Assembly (NCBI RefSeq): GCF_026624755.1
Contig: NZ_JAPMXC010000010.1
Coordinates: 50,874 to 114,873, forward strand
Length of the DNA: 64,000 bases
Direction: 5' to 3'
Source of the DNA: Robbsia betulipollinis
GTDB taxonomy: Bacteria; Pseudomonadota; Gammaproteobacteria; Burkholderiales; Burkholderiaceae
The notes under the pieces are model-generated. The model had not been told where the DNA came from. It saw nothing but the letters and a program-made list of their open reading frames with translations, and searched no databases. Numbering within the stretch: position 1 is the stretch's first letter; every line of letters begins with the position of its first letter. Of the stretch, positions 18,628 to 28,231 are shown piece by piece. The position numbers and the translations under genes are program-made.

Positions 18628-19356
18628 ATGTCCCGGGTCGGCTCCATTTCGCGCACTTCTGACATGCTCGTCGCCATTCGTCACAAGCGATCCCGTCCTG
18701 CCTGGCTGGCGCTGATTGCGGTGGTCGTGGCGGGCGTGACGGTCGCGGTGACGCTGGCGACGGTCGTGATCGGCAGTGTGGTCGAGGCGCGCCGTGCGTC
18801 GGAGCCGTCCCCGGTGGCGCTCGCGGCACGGCCGGAAGGCAGAACGGACGTACGGGTCACCGTGCCGGCCGCCGCGCAGGAATCGCCCGATGCGCTCGCC
18901 GCACGGGCGGAGGCCGGCGCCAGGGCGGCGGCGCTTGCGACGATCGTGCCTGGCGCGACGCCACCGCGCATCACGTCGTCGACACCCGCAGCGATCGCCA
19001 ATACCGGCGCGGCAGTGCCGGAACAGGCCGCTCCGCGTATGGAAAAAACCACAGATTCGGAAGCGGTCGACGCCGCCGTCGCCGGCGATGCCGACGCTCA
19101 CCCGGCAGTCCCGAAACACCGCTACCTGCCCTCGCGTGCGTCCGCCCATGCCGGCGCCCGCCGTGCAGGAAACGCCGGGAACGACGTGGCGCGGGGCGAG
19201 GGTTCCCTGCGGGCCGACATCGCCCGCTACAACGCCGAGCGGGGCAGAGGCACCGAGCGGCGCCATGCGCTGACGCTGCGCGCGGCCAGCGTGCCGAGCG
19301 TGCGCTCCCTCTGGGAAGAGGTGCCGCGTCCGCTTTCGGAGCTCTATCGCAACTGA
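18628..19356 (+). CDS. Hypothetical membrane-anchored, Ala-rich protein
   Basis: The product (242 residues from ATG 18628) has a basic N-terminus, one hydrophobic segment (WLALIAVVVAGVTVAVTLATV) and then a long Ala/Thr/Pro/Arg-rich region of low complexity, so it is probably a bitopic inner-membrane protein facing the periplasm. No domain is recognised. The start is uncertain: TTG 18574, ATG 18628 and ATG 18664 are all in frame and none has a good ribosome site. The C-terminal third (GEGSLRADIARYNAERGRG through SLWEEVPRPLSELYRN) is less repetitive and may be the conserved part. Confidence 0.55.
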   Translation: MSRVGSISRTSDMLVAIRHKRSRPAWLALIAVVVAGVTVAVTLATVVIGSVVEARRASEPSPVALAARPEGRTDVRVTVPAAAQESPDALAARAEAGARAAALATIVPGATPPRITSSTPAAIANTGAAVPEQAAPRMEKTTDSEAVDAAVAGDADAHPAVPKHRYLPSRASAHAGARRAGNAGNDVARGEGSLRADIARYNAERGRGTERRHALTLRAASVPSVRSLWEEVPRPLSELYRN

Positions 19357-19418
19357 GCGAACGGGCACCGGGCCGGCATCGGCCGGCCTCGCATGGCATC
19401 AAACACAACCAAGCGGCA

Positions 19419-20402
19419 TCAAGTGACATCAAGCGGCGCAACGTCGGTCGCCAACGCGGTGATGCGCCGCGCCGCGGCCGCATATTCGGCCCTCATCCGC
19501 CCTACCAGTTCGGCCAGTGGCGGCACATCGTCGATCGCTCCCACGCCCTGTCCCGCGCCCCATACATCTTTCCAAGCCTTGCCGCGGCTGTCGTCGAAAC
19601 GCACGGCCGCGGCACCCGTGCCGCCGGCCGGCAGGGCGTCCGGATCGAGTCCCAGCGCGACGATGCTATGCCGCAGGTAGTTGCCACGGATGCCGGTGAA
19701 GTGATCGGTATAGACGATGTCCGCCGCCCCGGCGTCGACCAGCGCCTGCTTGTAGGCCGGCGCCGCCTGCGCTTCGCGCGTGGCGATGAAGCGTGTGCCG
19801 ATATAGGCGAGGTCGGCGCCCATCGCCTGTGCGGCGAGTATCGCCGCACCCTGGCCGATCGCCCCGGACAGGACGAGCGGCCCGTCGAACAGGCGCCGCA
19901 CCTCCGCCAGCAGCGCGAAGGGCGACAGGGTGCCGGCATGGCCGCCCGCTCCCGCGCAGACCAGGATCAGACCATCCACGCCCGCCTCGAGCGCCTTGCC
20001 GGCATGCCGCACGCTGACCACATCGTGCAGGACAAGGCCGCCATAGCGATGCACTTCGTCGACCAGCTCGCGCATCGGGGCGCGCAGGCTGGTGATCAGG
20101 ATCGGCACCCGGTGCGCGGCGCATACGCGCAGATCGCTTTCCAGGCGGGTGTTCGAGGCGTGGATGATCTGATTGACCGCCAGCGGGCCGGGACGCGCAG
20201 CGGCGCCGTCGGCCGCCAGCCGCTCCCGGATTTCGTCGAGCCAGTCGCTCAACTGCGCCGCGGGACGTGCGTTCAGCGCAGGGAAGGTGCCGACGATGCC
20301 GGCCCGGCACTGGGCGATGACCAGTTCCGGATAGCTGATGGTGAACATCGGCGCCGCGATCACGGGCAGGCTGAGGTTGTGCAGCAAAGGGGGCAAGGCC
20401 AT
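19419..20402 (-). CDS. NAD(P)H-dependent flavin oxidoreductase / nitronate monooxygenase-like
   Basis: The 327-residue protein is an FMN-binding TIM barrel of the 2-nitropropane dioxygenase family, which oxidises toxic nitronates or acts as an NADH:quinone reductase. Family features include PVIAAPMFTISYPELV at the N-terminus, GHAGTLSPFALLAEVR in the middle and the phosphate-binding GAIGQGAAILAAQAMGADLAYIGTRF. The open frame extends to 20654, but ATG 20402 matches the family N-terminus and follows a GGAG site (CGGAGTTGCG). It is divergent from ilvD with 426 nt between. The exact substrate is unknown. Confidence 0.87.
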   Translation of the reverse strand: MALPPLLHNLSLPVIAAPMFTISYPELVIAQCRAGIVGTFPALNARPAAQLSDWLDEIRERLAADGAAARPGPLAVNQIIHASNTRLESDLRVCAAHRVPILITSLRAPMRELVDEVHRYGGLVLHDVVSVRHAGKALEAGVDGLILVCAGAGGHAGTLSPFALLAEVRRLFDGPLVLSGAIGQGAAILAAQAMGADLAYIGTRFIATREAQAAPAYKQALVDAGAADIVYTDHFTGIRGNYLRHSIVALGLDPDALPAGGTGAAAVRFDDSRGKAWKDVWGAGQGVGAIDDVPPLAELVGRMRAEYAAAARRITALATDVAPLDVT

Positions 20403-20597
20403 CGCAACTCCGCTTCGATCGTTGAAATAGCACGGTCGTGCTGGAGAGCAGTATAGGCAGGCCGGCGGCACGTGGCGTGCGGGAAAGTGGAGGAGGGACT
20501 CGAAAAATAATTTTACGATATCCGGGAACTCGCACGCAGGCCGGACTTCTAACCGGCATCGCGAGCTGCGATGACGCTGATCACGTCGAATGATTGG

Positions 20598-20623
20598 GCC
20601 GTTCTGACGAACGGCTTTTTTTT
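20598..20623 (+). terminator. Rho-independent terminator without an obvious upstream gene
   Basis: GCCGTT (20598-20603) and AACGGC (20610-20615) form a stem around a six-base loop, followed immediately by eight T residues (20616-20623). This is the best intrinsic terminator in the window. It reads on the plus strand, yet the nearest upstream gene there faces the other way. It could end a small RNA starting between 20403 and 20590, or act as an ilvD leader element. A TATACT hexamer at 20704-20709 is a candidate ilvD -10 lying downstream of it. Confidence 0.65.
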
Positions 20624-20828
20624 GCGTCCGGCTCGCGGGCCCGCAACAGCGCATGACGTCGTCTCGGCCGGGCGGGCCCAGCGCACGCCCGCGGGGGCTG
20701 GGATATACTGGCCGCGTTCGCCCAGAGCACGGCTCAAGAGGTTGTCCGCACGGGCGCGCGAGGGGCCTTTATTCCCGTGGCCCGCCTCCCTTCCCGCTTT
20801 TTTCCGCGATACTTCTTTCGCCACGACA

Positions 20829-22688
20829 ATGCCCGCATACCGTTCCAAAACCTCCACCGCCGGCCGCAACATGGCGGGAGCGCGCTCCCTGTGGCGCGCC
20901 ACCGGCATGAAAGACGAGGACTTTTCCAAACCCATCATCGCGGTCGTCAACTCGTTCACCCAGTTCGTGCCGGGCCATGTGCACCTGAAGGACCTGGGCC
21001 AGCTCGTCGCGCGCGAGATCGAAGCCGCGGGGGGCGTCGCCAAGGAATTCAACACCATCGCGGTCGACGACGGCATCGCGATGGGCCATGACGGCATGCT
21101 GTATTCGCTGCCCAGCCGCGAGATCATCGCGGACTCGGTGGAATACATGGTCAATGCGCACTGCGCCGATGCCATGGTGTGCATCTCCAACTGCGACAAG
21201 ATCACCCCCGGCATGCTGATGGCCGCCATGCGGCTCAATGTTCCGGCGATCTTCGTCTCCGGCGGGCCGATGGAAGCCGGCAAGACACGGCTGGCCAACC
21301 CCGTGACGAAGACCATCGAGTTCAAGAAACTCGATCTGGTGGACGCGATGGTGATCGCGGCGGACCCGGCCTATTCCGATGCCGACGTGGCAGAAGTGGA
21401 GCGCTCCGCCTGCCCGACCTGCGGCTCGTGCTCGGGGATGTTCACGGCCAACTCGATGAACTGCCTCACCGAGGCGCTGGGCCTGTCGTTGCCCGGCAAC
21501 GGCACGGTGGTCGCCACGCACGCGGACCGCGAGCAACTCTTCAAGCGCGCCGGCCGCCGCGTCGTCGAACTGGCCCGCGAATACTACGAGCAGGAAAACG
21601 CGCGCGTCCTGCCGCGTTCGGTGGGCTTCAAGGCGTTCGAGAACGCGATGACGCTGGATATCGCGATGGGCGGCTCCACCAACACCATCCTGCATCTGCT
21701 GGCGATCGCGCGCGAAGCGGAGATCGACTTCACCATGGCCGACATCGACCGCCTCTCGCGCAGCGTGCCGCAGCTGTGCAAGGTGGCGCCGAACACCAAC
21801 AAGTACCATATCGAGGACGTGCACCGGGCGGGCGGCATCATGGCGATCCTGGGCGAGCTGGACCGCGCCGGCAAGCTGCATACCGATCTGCCGACCGTGC
21901 ACGCCCCCACGATGAAGGACGCGCTGGACCGGTGGGACATCGTGCGCACGCAGGACGAGGCCGTCCGGCACTTCTACATGGCCGGGCCGGCCGGCATTCC
22001 GACGCAGGTGGCGTTCAGCCAGAACACGCGCTGGCCGAGTCTGGATCTGGACCGCGCCGAGGGCTGCATCCGTTCCAACGAGCATGCGTTTTCCCAGGAG
22101 GGCGGCCTTGCCGTGCTGACGGGCAACATCGCGCTGGACGGCTGCGTGGTGAAGACCGCCGGCGTGGACGAGAGCATTCACGTGTTCGAGGGCACGGCGC
22201 ATGTGACCGAATCGCAGGACGAGGCGGTGGAGAACATCCTCAATGACAAGGTCAAGGCCGGCGACGTGGTGATCGTGCGTTACGAAGGCCCCAAGGGCGG
22301 CCCGGGCATGCAGGAGATGCTCTATCCCACGAGCTACATCAAGTCCAAGGGTCTGGGCAAGGCCTGCGCGCTGCTCACGGACGGCCGCTTCTCGGGCGGT
22401 ACCTCGGGTTTGTCGATCGGTCATTGCTCGCCCGAAGCGGCGGCGGGCGGGGCGATCGGTCTCGTGCGCGACGGCGACCGGATCCGCATCGACATTCCGA
22501 ACCGCACGATCGACGTGCTGCTGTCCGACGAGGAACTGGCGCGGCGCCGCGACGAACAGAATGCCAAGGGGTGGAAGCCCGTCAAGCCACGCCCGCGCAA
22601 GGTGTCCGGCGCCCTCAAGGCCTACGCCAAGCTGGTCATGTCGGCCGACAAGGGCGCGGTGCGCGATCTGTCGCTGCTCGACGACTGA
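20829..22688 (+). CDS. ilvD: Dihydroxy-acid dehydratase
   Basis: IlvD (619 residues) catalyses the third common step of isoleucine and valine synthesis, dehydrating 2,3-dihydroxy acids to 2-keto acids in the cytoplasm. The iron-sulfur ligands are seen as Cys122 ([10 protein letters not shown]) and Cys195 ([12 protein letters not shown]), together with the conserved [16 protein letters not shown] and [14 protein letters not shown] segments. Length is normal for the longer, enterobacterial-type IlvD. ATG 20829 fits the family N-terminus ([19 protein letters not shown]); the open frame extends upstream by 86 codons without family support. No other ilv genes are nearby, as is common for ilvD. Confidence 0.97.
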   Translation: MPAYRSKTSTAGRNMAGARSLWRATGMKDEDFSKPIIAVVNSFTQFVPGHVHLKDLGQLVAREIEAAGGVAKEFNTIAVDDGIAMGHDGMLYSLPSREIIADSVEYMVNAHCADAMVCISNCDKITPGMLMAAMRLNVPAIFVSGGPMEAGKTRLANPVTKTIEFKKLDLVDAMVIAADPAYSDADVAEVERSACPTCGSCSGMFTANSMNCLTEALGLSLPGNGTVVATHADREQLFKRAGRRVVELAREYYEQENARVLPRSVGFKAFENAMTLDIAMGGSTNTILHLLAIAREAEIDFTMADIDRLSRSVPQLCKVAPNTNKYHIEDVHRAGGIMAILGELDRAGKLHTDLPTVHAPTMKDALDRWDIVRTQDEAVRHFYMAGPAGIPTQVAFSQNTRWPSLDLDRAEGCIRSNEHAFSQEGGLAVLTGNIALDGCVVKTAGVDESIHVFEGTAHVTESQDEAVENILNDKVKAGDVVIVRYEGPKGGPGMQEMLYPTSYIKSKGLGKACALLTDGRFSGGTSGLSIGHCSPEAAAGGAIGLVRDGDRIRIDIPNRTIDVLLSDEELARRRDEQNAKGWKPVKPRPRKVSGALKAYAKLVMSADKGAVRDLSLLDD

Positions 22689-22706
22689 TCCGGTTGCGGG
22701 CGGCTG

Positions 22707-23162
22707 TCACGGGGAGCCTTCTCCGGTCGACAGATCGCCCGATTTCGGTTTCACCAGGATCTTCGCGGTCGCGTTCAGCGTGATCTGCTCGCGCTGGTTG
22801 ATCACCACGCCTTCGAGCGTGGTCAGATCGCCGTTCAACGTGTTTTTCCAGAAAGCGTCGACGACGGTCCAGGTCATCGTCAGCAGGTCGCCGGACACTG
22901 CCGGCTTCTTCACCTGCACATTGAATTCCAGCAGCAGCGGTTGCGCGAAGGTCGTGAAGTGGGTGGTGGCGGCGGCGAGAAAATGCGCGGTCGGATGCGA
23001 ACCGGAAGCGATCGGTCCGGCGAAACCGGCGCGGCGCGCGTGTTCCTCGTCATGATGCAGGGGATTCATATCGCCGATATGCTCGGCAAACAGCCGAATG
23101 TCCTGCGCGGCCAGCCGCAGGACCTTCGAGAACGTGTCGCCGATCGTGACAATGCGTGACAT
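22707..23162 (-). CDS. MaoC-like (R)-hydratase/dehydratase domain protein
   Basis: The 151-residue protein is a single hot-dog fold of the MaoC type. The catalytic Asp/His pattern appears as AEHIGDMNPLHHDEEHA, followed by FAGPIASG, the hydratase 2 motif. Such enzymes hydrate trans-2-enoyl-CoA or act in acyl-CoA and polyhydroxyalkanoate metabolism. It starts at ATG 23162 and converges on ilvD with an 18-nt gap. The secreted hydrolase gene lies 168 nt upstream on the same strand; a link between the two is not evident. Confidence 0.85.
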   Translation of the reverse strand: MSRIVTIGDTFSKVLRLAAQDIRLFAEHIGDMNPLHHDEEHARRAGFAGPIASGSHPTAHFLAAATTHFTTFAQPLLLEFNVQVKKPAVSGDLLTMTWTVVDAFWKNTLNGDLTTLEGVVINQREQITLNATAKILVKPKSGDLSTGEGSP

Positions 23163-23330
23163 GGAAGCGAACCTCGAACGTTAAGCCTGAAGTGCATGAC
23201 ACACCCTCCGCGGGGAGGGACCTTTCATTCTCCTCCGTGAATCGGCGGAAGACCACGAGAATCGGCGGCATGGGCGGGCAGCGCGCCGGGATGCGACGCG
23301 CTTTTCTGCGTATCGCGCGCATGTACGTCG

Positions 23331-24491
23331 CTAATGCGCGTTCCAGACCACGTCGAAGTCGACCGCGTACAGGCGGCATGGCTCGTGGCTGTTGCGCTGG
23401 CAGTTGTCCAGCGCCACCGCCGTCGGATCGTCGCCGCCCTCGGCCCAGGACCAAGCGCCGCTCGCCGACACGGCGAAGGCGCGGCTGGGATACTGTTGCA
23501 GGAAGGCCGCATAGCCTTCGCGCCCGTCGTCGTCGAGATAGGGAACGGCGGCCACCGCGTCGAGCGGTGCATAGCCGGTGGCGGGCGGCCGCAACGTCTG
23601 CGCGACCGGATGGCGTGGCGCGACCGGCAGATGCAGCGCAACGAGAAAGTTCTCGACGGCCGGCCACCAGATCGGCACCGCGTCGCGGTCGCCCACCAGC
23701 CGGTGCGCATTGTCCTTGTAGTTGCCGAAGTCCATCATCGTCGCCAAACCGCCGCCCTCCCGATAGACGGTCAGCAGGTGCTGCGCCAGCGCCTGTGGCC
23801 AGAACAGATCGTTGTCGCCGTAAAACCACAGGGTCGGCAGGCGCGAGCGCTGCCCGTAGTCCCGGAATGCGTCGATCATCGCCTGTTGCCATTGCACGCA
23901 GCTGTCCTGGTGCAGGCCGCCGACGAAGTTGATCAGCCCGCGCACGCCCGCGACCGGCTGCACGCCATAGGCGAGCGTGGCGAGACCGCCCTGCGAGGCA
24001 CCGGCGATCACGATGCGGCTCGCGTCGGCATTGGCGAGATGCGCGACATAGCGCACCGTCGCCGCGATGTCGGCGGCCTGTTCCAGGCCATTGGCGTCGA
24101 TGGCGCAGGACTGCTCGGTGTAGATGCCGCCCGAACGGGCGAAGCCACGCCGGTTCGGCGCCACCACCATGTAACCGCGCCGCACGAATTCCCGGGCGAA
24201 GGCGAGCGGACGGCTGCGCGCCTGCCGGTGCGGATCGCCGCGTTCCTTGCCGTGGTTGAAGATCACCACCGGGAACGGCCCCTTGCCGTCCGGCGTGAAG
24301 AGCGTGGTCTCGAGCGCCGCGGCGCCGGCCCCCTCGCCGGGGATCATGACCACGGTCTCGTTCATGTCGGGCGCGGACGTGGTCGAGGCGGTTGCCATGC
24401 CGGGCGCGGCGCGGGCCGGTGCGAACGGCGGCAGCGCCAGCGCGGTCAGGACGATCAGGGCGATCAGGGCGAGGGTACGACCGATCGACAT
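23331..24491 (-). CDS. Secreted alpha/beta hydrolase, dienelactone hydrolase-like
   Basis: The 386-residue precursor has a signal peptide (SIGRTLALIALIVLTALALPPFAPARAA), so the enzyme works outside the cytoplasm. The hydrolase core shows the oxyanion region PFPVVIFNHGKERG, nucleophile Ser in GASQGG, an Asp in YGDNDLFWP and a His in KDNAHRLVGD. These four make a complete catalytic set. A C-terminal extension (about 300-386) contains WNAH and cysteine-bearing segments of unknown role. It starts at ATG 24491, 6 nt after the stop of the carbonic anhydrase gene on the same strand, so the two are probably cotranscribed. The substrate is unknown. Confidence 0.82.
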   Translation of the reverse strand: MSIGRTLALIALIVLTALALPPFAPARAAPGMATASTTSAPDMNETVVMIPGEGAGAAALETTLFTPDGKGPFPVVIFNHGKERGDPHRQARSRPLAFAREFVRRGYMVVAPNRRGFARSGGIYTEQSCAIDANGLEQAADIAATVRYVAHLANADASRIVIAGASQGGLATLAYGVQPVAGVRGLINFVGGLHQDSCVQWQQAMIDAFRDYGQRSRLPTLWFYGDNDLFWPQALAQHLLTVYREGGGLATMMDFGNYKDNAHRLVGDRDAVPIWWPAVENFLVALHLPVAPRHPVAQTLRPPATGYAPLDAVAAVPYLDDDGREGYAAFLQQYPSRAFAVSASGAWSWAEGGDDPTAVALDNCQRNSHEPCRLYAVDFDVVWNAH

Positions 24492-24497
24492 GACGCG

Positions 24498-25241
24498 TCA
24501 GGCCGGCGCGGCGGCCGCTTCGGCCGGGTCTGCGGGTCCGCTGCCTTGCTGGCCGATCGCCGCGATGCACCGGGCGTAGTGCGTTTCGAGATCGTGCGGA
24601 TTCGAGACGGTCATGCCGAGGTCGCGCAGCCGCCCATCGTGCACGCCATAGGTCCAGCCATGCATCGTCAACGGCTGGCCGCGCGCCCAGGCGTCCTGGA
24701 CGATGTTCGTGCGGCACACGTGCACGACCTGCTCGATGGTGTTGAGCTCCACCAGGCGCCGGTGCCGCGCCGGTCCCATCGGCCAGCGCTCGAGCATGGC
24801 CGCATGCTTGTCCCGCACGTCCTGGACGTGCCGCAGCCAGTTGTCGGCGAGGCCGACGCGCGTGTCCATCAGCGCGGCGCGCACGCCCGAGCAGCCGTAG
24901 TGGCCGACGACCATGATGTGCTGGATCTTCAGGACCTCGACCGCAAACTGAATCACCGACAGGCAGTTCAGGTCCGAATGGACGACGACGTTCGCGATAT
25001 TGCGGTGGACGAAGACCTCGCCCGGCGGCAGGCCGATGATTTCGTTGGCCGGCACGCGCGAATCCGAGCAGCCGATCCAGAGCAGTTCCGGCGACTGCTG
25101 GTCGGCGAGCCGCATGAAGTAGGAGGGATCGGACGCCAGCATCTGGTCCACCCAGTCACGATTGTTCTGGAACAGCCGAGTCAGCGAGTGATCGTCTGCG
25201 CAGTGGGATGGCTCGTGGGGGGGATCGTATGGCGTCGTCAT
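24498..25241 (-). CDS. can: Beta-class carbonic anhydrase
   Basis: This 247-residue cytoplasmic enzyme interconverts CO2 and bicarbonate. Zinc ligands and the catalytic dyad are visible as Cys58 and Asp60 in GCSDSRVPANEI, then His114 and Cys117 in GHYGCSG. The segments FVHRNIANVV and MHGWTYGVHDGRL are also characteristic. ATG 25241 fits the family N-terminus; the longer frame to 25406 is GTG-started and unsupported. The C-terminal tail is Ala/Pro-rich. It is divergent from the MBL-fold gene across 176 nt and precedes the secreted hydrolase in a probable two-gene unit. Confidence 0.94.
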   Translation of the reverse strand: MTTPYDPPHEPSHCADDHSLTRLFQNNRDWVDQMLASDPSYFMRLADQQSPELLWIGCSDSRVPANEIIGLPPGEVFVHRNIANVVVHSDLNCLSVIQFAVEVLKIQHIMVVGHYGCSGVRAALMDTRVGLADNWLRHVQDVRDKHAAMLERWPMGPARHRRLVELNTIEQVVHVCRTNIVQDAWARGQPLTMHGWTYGVHDGRLRDLGMTVSNPHDLETHYARCIAAIGQQGSGPADPAEAAAAPA

Positions 25242-25417
25242 CGTCGGTCGGCGGAAGGCGGCGGAGGGGCCGGCGCGGCGTCCCGGGAGGGGCCATGCGG
25301 AACACCCTTCAGCGCCGGATTGTAGCGCGGAAGTGGCGCGGCGTCGGCGCCGGCCGCGCGACGCCGCGCGCCGAGCCGCTACAATCGGGGTTCCTTTGAC
25401 GATCACCGGACCCCGCC

Positions 25418-26491
25418 ATGAATGCCAGCGAGCGCGAACTCGACTACTGCTTTGCCGACCGCGTGCCCGAACCGGGCGCGACGCTGCCGGTGGCGCCGGG
25501 CATCGCCTGGGCGCGGATGCCGCTGCCGTTCGCGCTCGATCACGTCAACGTCTGGCTGCTGGAGGACGCCTGCGCCGGTCAGAAGCGCTGGACGCTGGTG
25601 GACTGCGGCATCGACGACGCGGCGACGCGCGGCCACTGGGAGACGTTGATCGATCAGCGGCTCGACGGCCTTCCGGTGCAGCGCGTGCTGTGCACCCACA
25701 GTCACCCGGACCATTTCGGGCTGGCGCACTGGCTGTGCGCGGGCGGCGCGCAGGCGCGCTGGCAGGCCCGGCTGTGGATGACGCTGGGCGAGTATGCGAC
25801 CGGCCGTCTGCTGTCCTCGACCGATGCCGGCTCGGGCGCCGGCGGCCGCGACGCGGCGGAGCACCTGCGGCGTCATGGTTTCGCCGACGCCGTCGTGCTC
25901 GACCAGATCGCTCATCGGAAAGCCTACTATCCCGGATTGGTGCCGCAGGTGCCGACGCGCTTCCGGCGCATGCTCGGCGGGGACCTGATCGACATCGATG
26001 GCCAGACCTGGCGGGTCATCATCGGCTACGGCCATTCCCCCGAACACGCGGCGCTGCATTGCGCGGCGCTGAACGTGCTGATCGCCGGCGACATGGTGCT
26101 GCCGCGCATCTCGACGAACGTCTCGGTGTTCGATGTCGAGCCGGAAGGCGATCCGCTCGGCGGCTTTCTCGATTCGCTCGACCGCTACGAGGACCTGCCC
26201 GCCGATACGCTGGTGCTGCCCTCGCATGGCAAGCCGTTTCGCGGCCTGCATGTGCGACTGCGCCAGCTGCGTGCGCACCATGCGGCGCGTCTCGACGAAG
26301 TGCGCCAGGCCTGCGCCGAGCGGCCCCGCTCGGCCGCCGACATCCTGCCGATCATGTTCCGGCGGCCGCTGGACGCGCATCAGCTGACCTTCGCGCTGGG
26401 CGAGGCCCTCGCGCATCTGCACTTCCTGTGGCACCGTGGCGAACTGGAGCGGGTCGAGGAAAACGACGTCTACCGCTTCCGTCCCGCGTAG
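25418..26491 (+). CDS. MBL-fold metallo-hydrolase
   Basis: The 357-residue enzyme has a metallo-beta-lactamase fold. The zinc-binding motif THSHPDHFG is intact, and later ligands are seen in YGHSPEH and in IAGDMVLPRIS. A C-terminal helical extension (PADILPIMFRRPLDAHQLTFALGEALAHLHFLW) resembles the winged-helix tail of LACTB2/RNase Z-related hydrolases. The start at 25418 lies close after the promoter region shared with the carbonic anhydrase gene. The substrate may be a thioester or lactone; this is inferred only from the fold. Confidence 0.87.
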   Translation: MNASERELDYCFADRVPEPGATLPVAPGIAWARMPLPFALDHVNVWLLEDACAGQKRWTLVDCGIDDAATRGHWETLIDQRLDGLPVQRVLCTHSHPDHFGLAHWLCAGGAQARWQARLWMTLGEYATGRLLSSTDAGSGAGGRDAAEHLRRHGFADAVVLDQIAHRKAYYPGLVPQVPTRFRRMLGGDLIDIDGQTWRVIIGYGHSPEHAALHCAALNVLIAGDMVLPRISTNVSVFDVEPEGDPLGGFLDSLDRYEDLPADTLVLPSHGKPFRGLHVRLRQLRAHHAARLDEVRQACAERPRSAADILPIMFRRPLDAHQLTFALGEALAHLHFLWHRGELERVEENDVYRFRPA

Positions 26492-26505
26492 GGCGCCCCT
26501 GGCCC

Positions 26506-28134
26506 TCAGGGCACGACGACCTGCGCGAAGTGCTGTCGGCCGAAGGGGCTGACGCGATACCCGGACACGTTCTTGCGGGTGATCGCGGCGGCCACCGGAT
26601 AGCCCAGCGGCACCCACAGCGCCTCGTCGTGGATCGTCTTCTGCGCGCGCTCGTAGAGACGCGTGCGTGCGGCGCGGTCGTCGGTCAGCTTCGCGTCGCC
26701 GATCTCCTTGTCCAGTGCCGGATCGCAATATCGCGCGAAATTGGTGCCCGACTGCACCGCCGCGCAGGAGAACTGCGGCGTCATGAAGTTGTCGGGGTCG
26801 CCGTTGTCGCCGGCCCAGCCCATGAACAGGATGTCATGCTGTCCCTGTTTCGCGTTGCGGATCAGTTCGCCCCATTCGATCACGCGTACGTCCGCCTTGA
26901 TGCCGATTTTCGCCAGGTCGGCCTGCAGCACTTCCGCGCCCACCTTCGGGTTCGGATTCAGCACGCTGCCGCTGGGGCGGGTCCAGATCGTCGTCGCGAA
27001 GCCGTTCGGAAAACCCGCCTGCGCGAGCAACCGCTTGGCCTGCGCCAGGTCGTGCGGATAGGCGGAGATGTCCTTCGCATAGCTCCAGGTGTTCGGCGGG
27101 TAGGGGTTGACGGCCGGCGTGGCCGAGTCCTCGAAGACCGCCTTGAGGTAGGTCGCGCGGTCGAACGCCATGTTGATCGCCTGGCGGACCTTGGGATTGT
27201 CGAGGGGTTTGTGCTGCGTATTGAGCGCGACGAACGCCGTCATGAAGGCGGGCGTCTGCACCACGTTCAGCGCGGCATCCTTCTTCGCGGCGGCCACGTC
27301 CTGTGGCTTCGGCGAAAGCGCGATCTCGCATTCGCCCGCCTTGACCTTCTGCGCGCGCACGCTCGCGTCCGGCGTGATCGCGTAGATCAGCCGGGCGACG
27401 TGGGGTTTCGGCCCCCAGTATGTCGGGTTGACGTCGTAGCGGATCACCGCGTCCTTCTGATAGCTGCGCAGCTGGAACGGCCCGGTGCCGATCGGCTTGT
27501 CGTTCAATTGCGCGGTCTTGCCCGCTTTCAGCAACTGGTCGGCGTATTCGGCCGAATAGATCGACGCGAAACCCATCGTCAGCACCGGCAGGAAGGTCGC
27601 GCTGCGATAGTTCAGGTCGAAACGCACGGTATGCGCGTCCACCTTCCGTACCGATTTCACCAGCTTGTCGAGCTGCATCGACCGCGCATGCGGGAAGCCG
27701 CCAGGGCCGGCCACCTTGTGCCAGGGGTTGCCGTCGTCGAGCATGCGCGCGAACGAGAACACGACGTCGTCGGCGTCGAGCGGGCGGCTCGGCTTGAAAT
27801 AGTCGGTGCTCTGGAAGGCGACCCCGTCGCGCAGGTGGAAGGTGTAGCTCAGTCCGTCCGCGCTGACGTCCCAGCGCGCGGCCAGCGCCGGCACGACCTT
27901 GCCGCTGGCCTCGTCGAACGCCACCAGGCCGTCGAACAGCACGTCCGCGGACGCGTTCGTGGTGGTCAGCGCGTTGTACTGCACGACGTCGAAACCGTCG
28001 GGGCTGGCCTCGGTGCAGACGGTCAGGGGCTTCGCGGAGGGTGCAGCGATAACGGCGCCGGGCAGCGCGAGCAGCGCGGCAGTCAGCGTGCCGGTCAGCG
28101 CGGCGAGCAGGGGGGCAGACGGGGTAAGACGCAT
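26506..28134 (-). CDS. ABC transporter substrate-binding protein, oligopeptide type (DppA-like)
   Basis: The 542-residue precursor has a signal peptide ending PGAVIAAPSA and a family-5 extracellular binding fold (about 30-540), with LTVCTEASPDGFDVVQYN near the N-terminus and VRQAINMAFDR and TGPFQLRSY further on. It matches the dipeptide/heme-binding DppA branch. ATG 28134 has a GGAG site. No DppB, C, D or F permease or ATPase gene is in the neighbourhood, so the protein probably delivers its ligand to a transporter encoded elsewhere. It converges on the MBL-fold gene with only 14 nt between stops. Confidence 0.9.
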   Translation of the reverse strand: MRLTPSAPLLAALTGTLTAALLALPGAVIAAPSAKPLTVCTEASPDGFDVVQYNALTTTNASADVLFDGLVAFDEASGKVVPALAARWDVSADGLSYTFHLRDGVAFQSTDYFKPSRPLDADDVVFSFARMLDDGNPWHKVAGPGGFPHARSMQLDKLVKSVRKVDAHTVRFDLNYRSATFLPVLTMGFASIYSAEYADQLLKAGKTAQLNDKPIGTGPFQLRSYQKDAVIRYDVNPTYWGPKPHVARLIYAITPDASVRAQKVKAGECEIALSPKPQDVAAAKKDAALNVVQTPAFMTAFVALNTQHKPLDNPKVRQAINMAFDRATYLKAVFEDSATPAVNPYPPNTWSYAKDISAYPHDLAQAKRLLAQAGFPNGFATTIWTRPSGSVLNPNPKVGAEVLQADLAKIGIKADVRVIEWGELIRNAKQGQHDILFMGWAGDNGDPDNFMTPQFSCAAVQSGTNFARYCDPALDKEIGDAKLTDDRAARTRLYERAQKTIHDEALWVPLGYPVAAAITRKNVSGYRVSPFGRQHFAQVVVP

Positions 28135-28231
28135 ACGAACTCCAGGAGAGATCAGAAAGGCGGCGGAAGCGAAGAAAGGCATGCGGGAAGGGCGTACGGG
28201 AGGGCGCGGAGCGGCCCGGCCCGCACTTGCC

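Noticed and set aside
20571..20828. Open frame continuous with ilvD that starts before the terminator, as a leader peptide or N-terminal extension
   Set aside because: There is no stop to define a leader peptide, the ATG 20829 fits the family N-terminus exactly, and the upstream residues show no branched-chain amino acid run.
23180..23235. Hairpin CCCTCC-GCGG-GGAGGG as a terminator
   Set aside because: On the minus strand, where transcription of the hydrolase would end, it has no T-run, and on the plus strand no gene precedes it.
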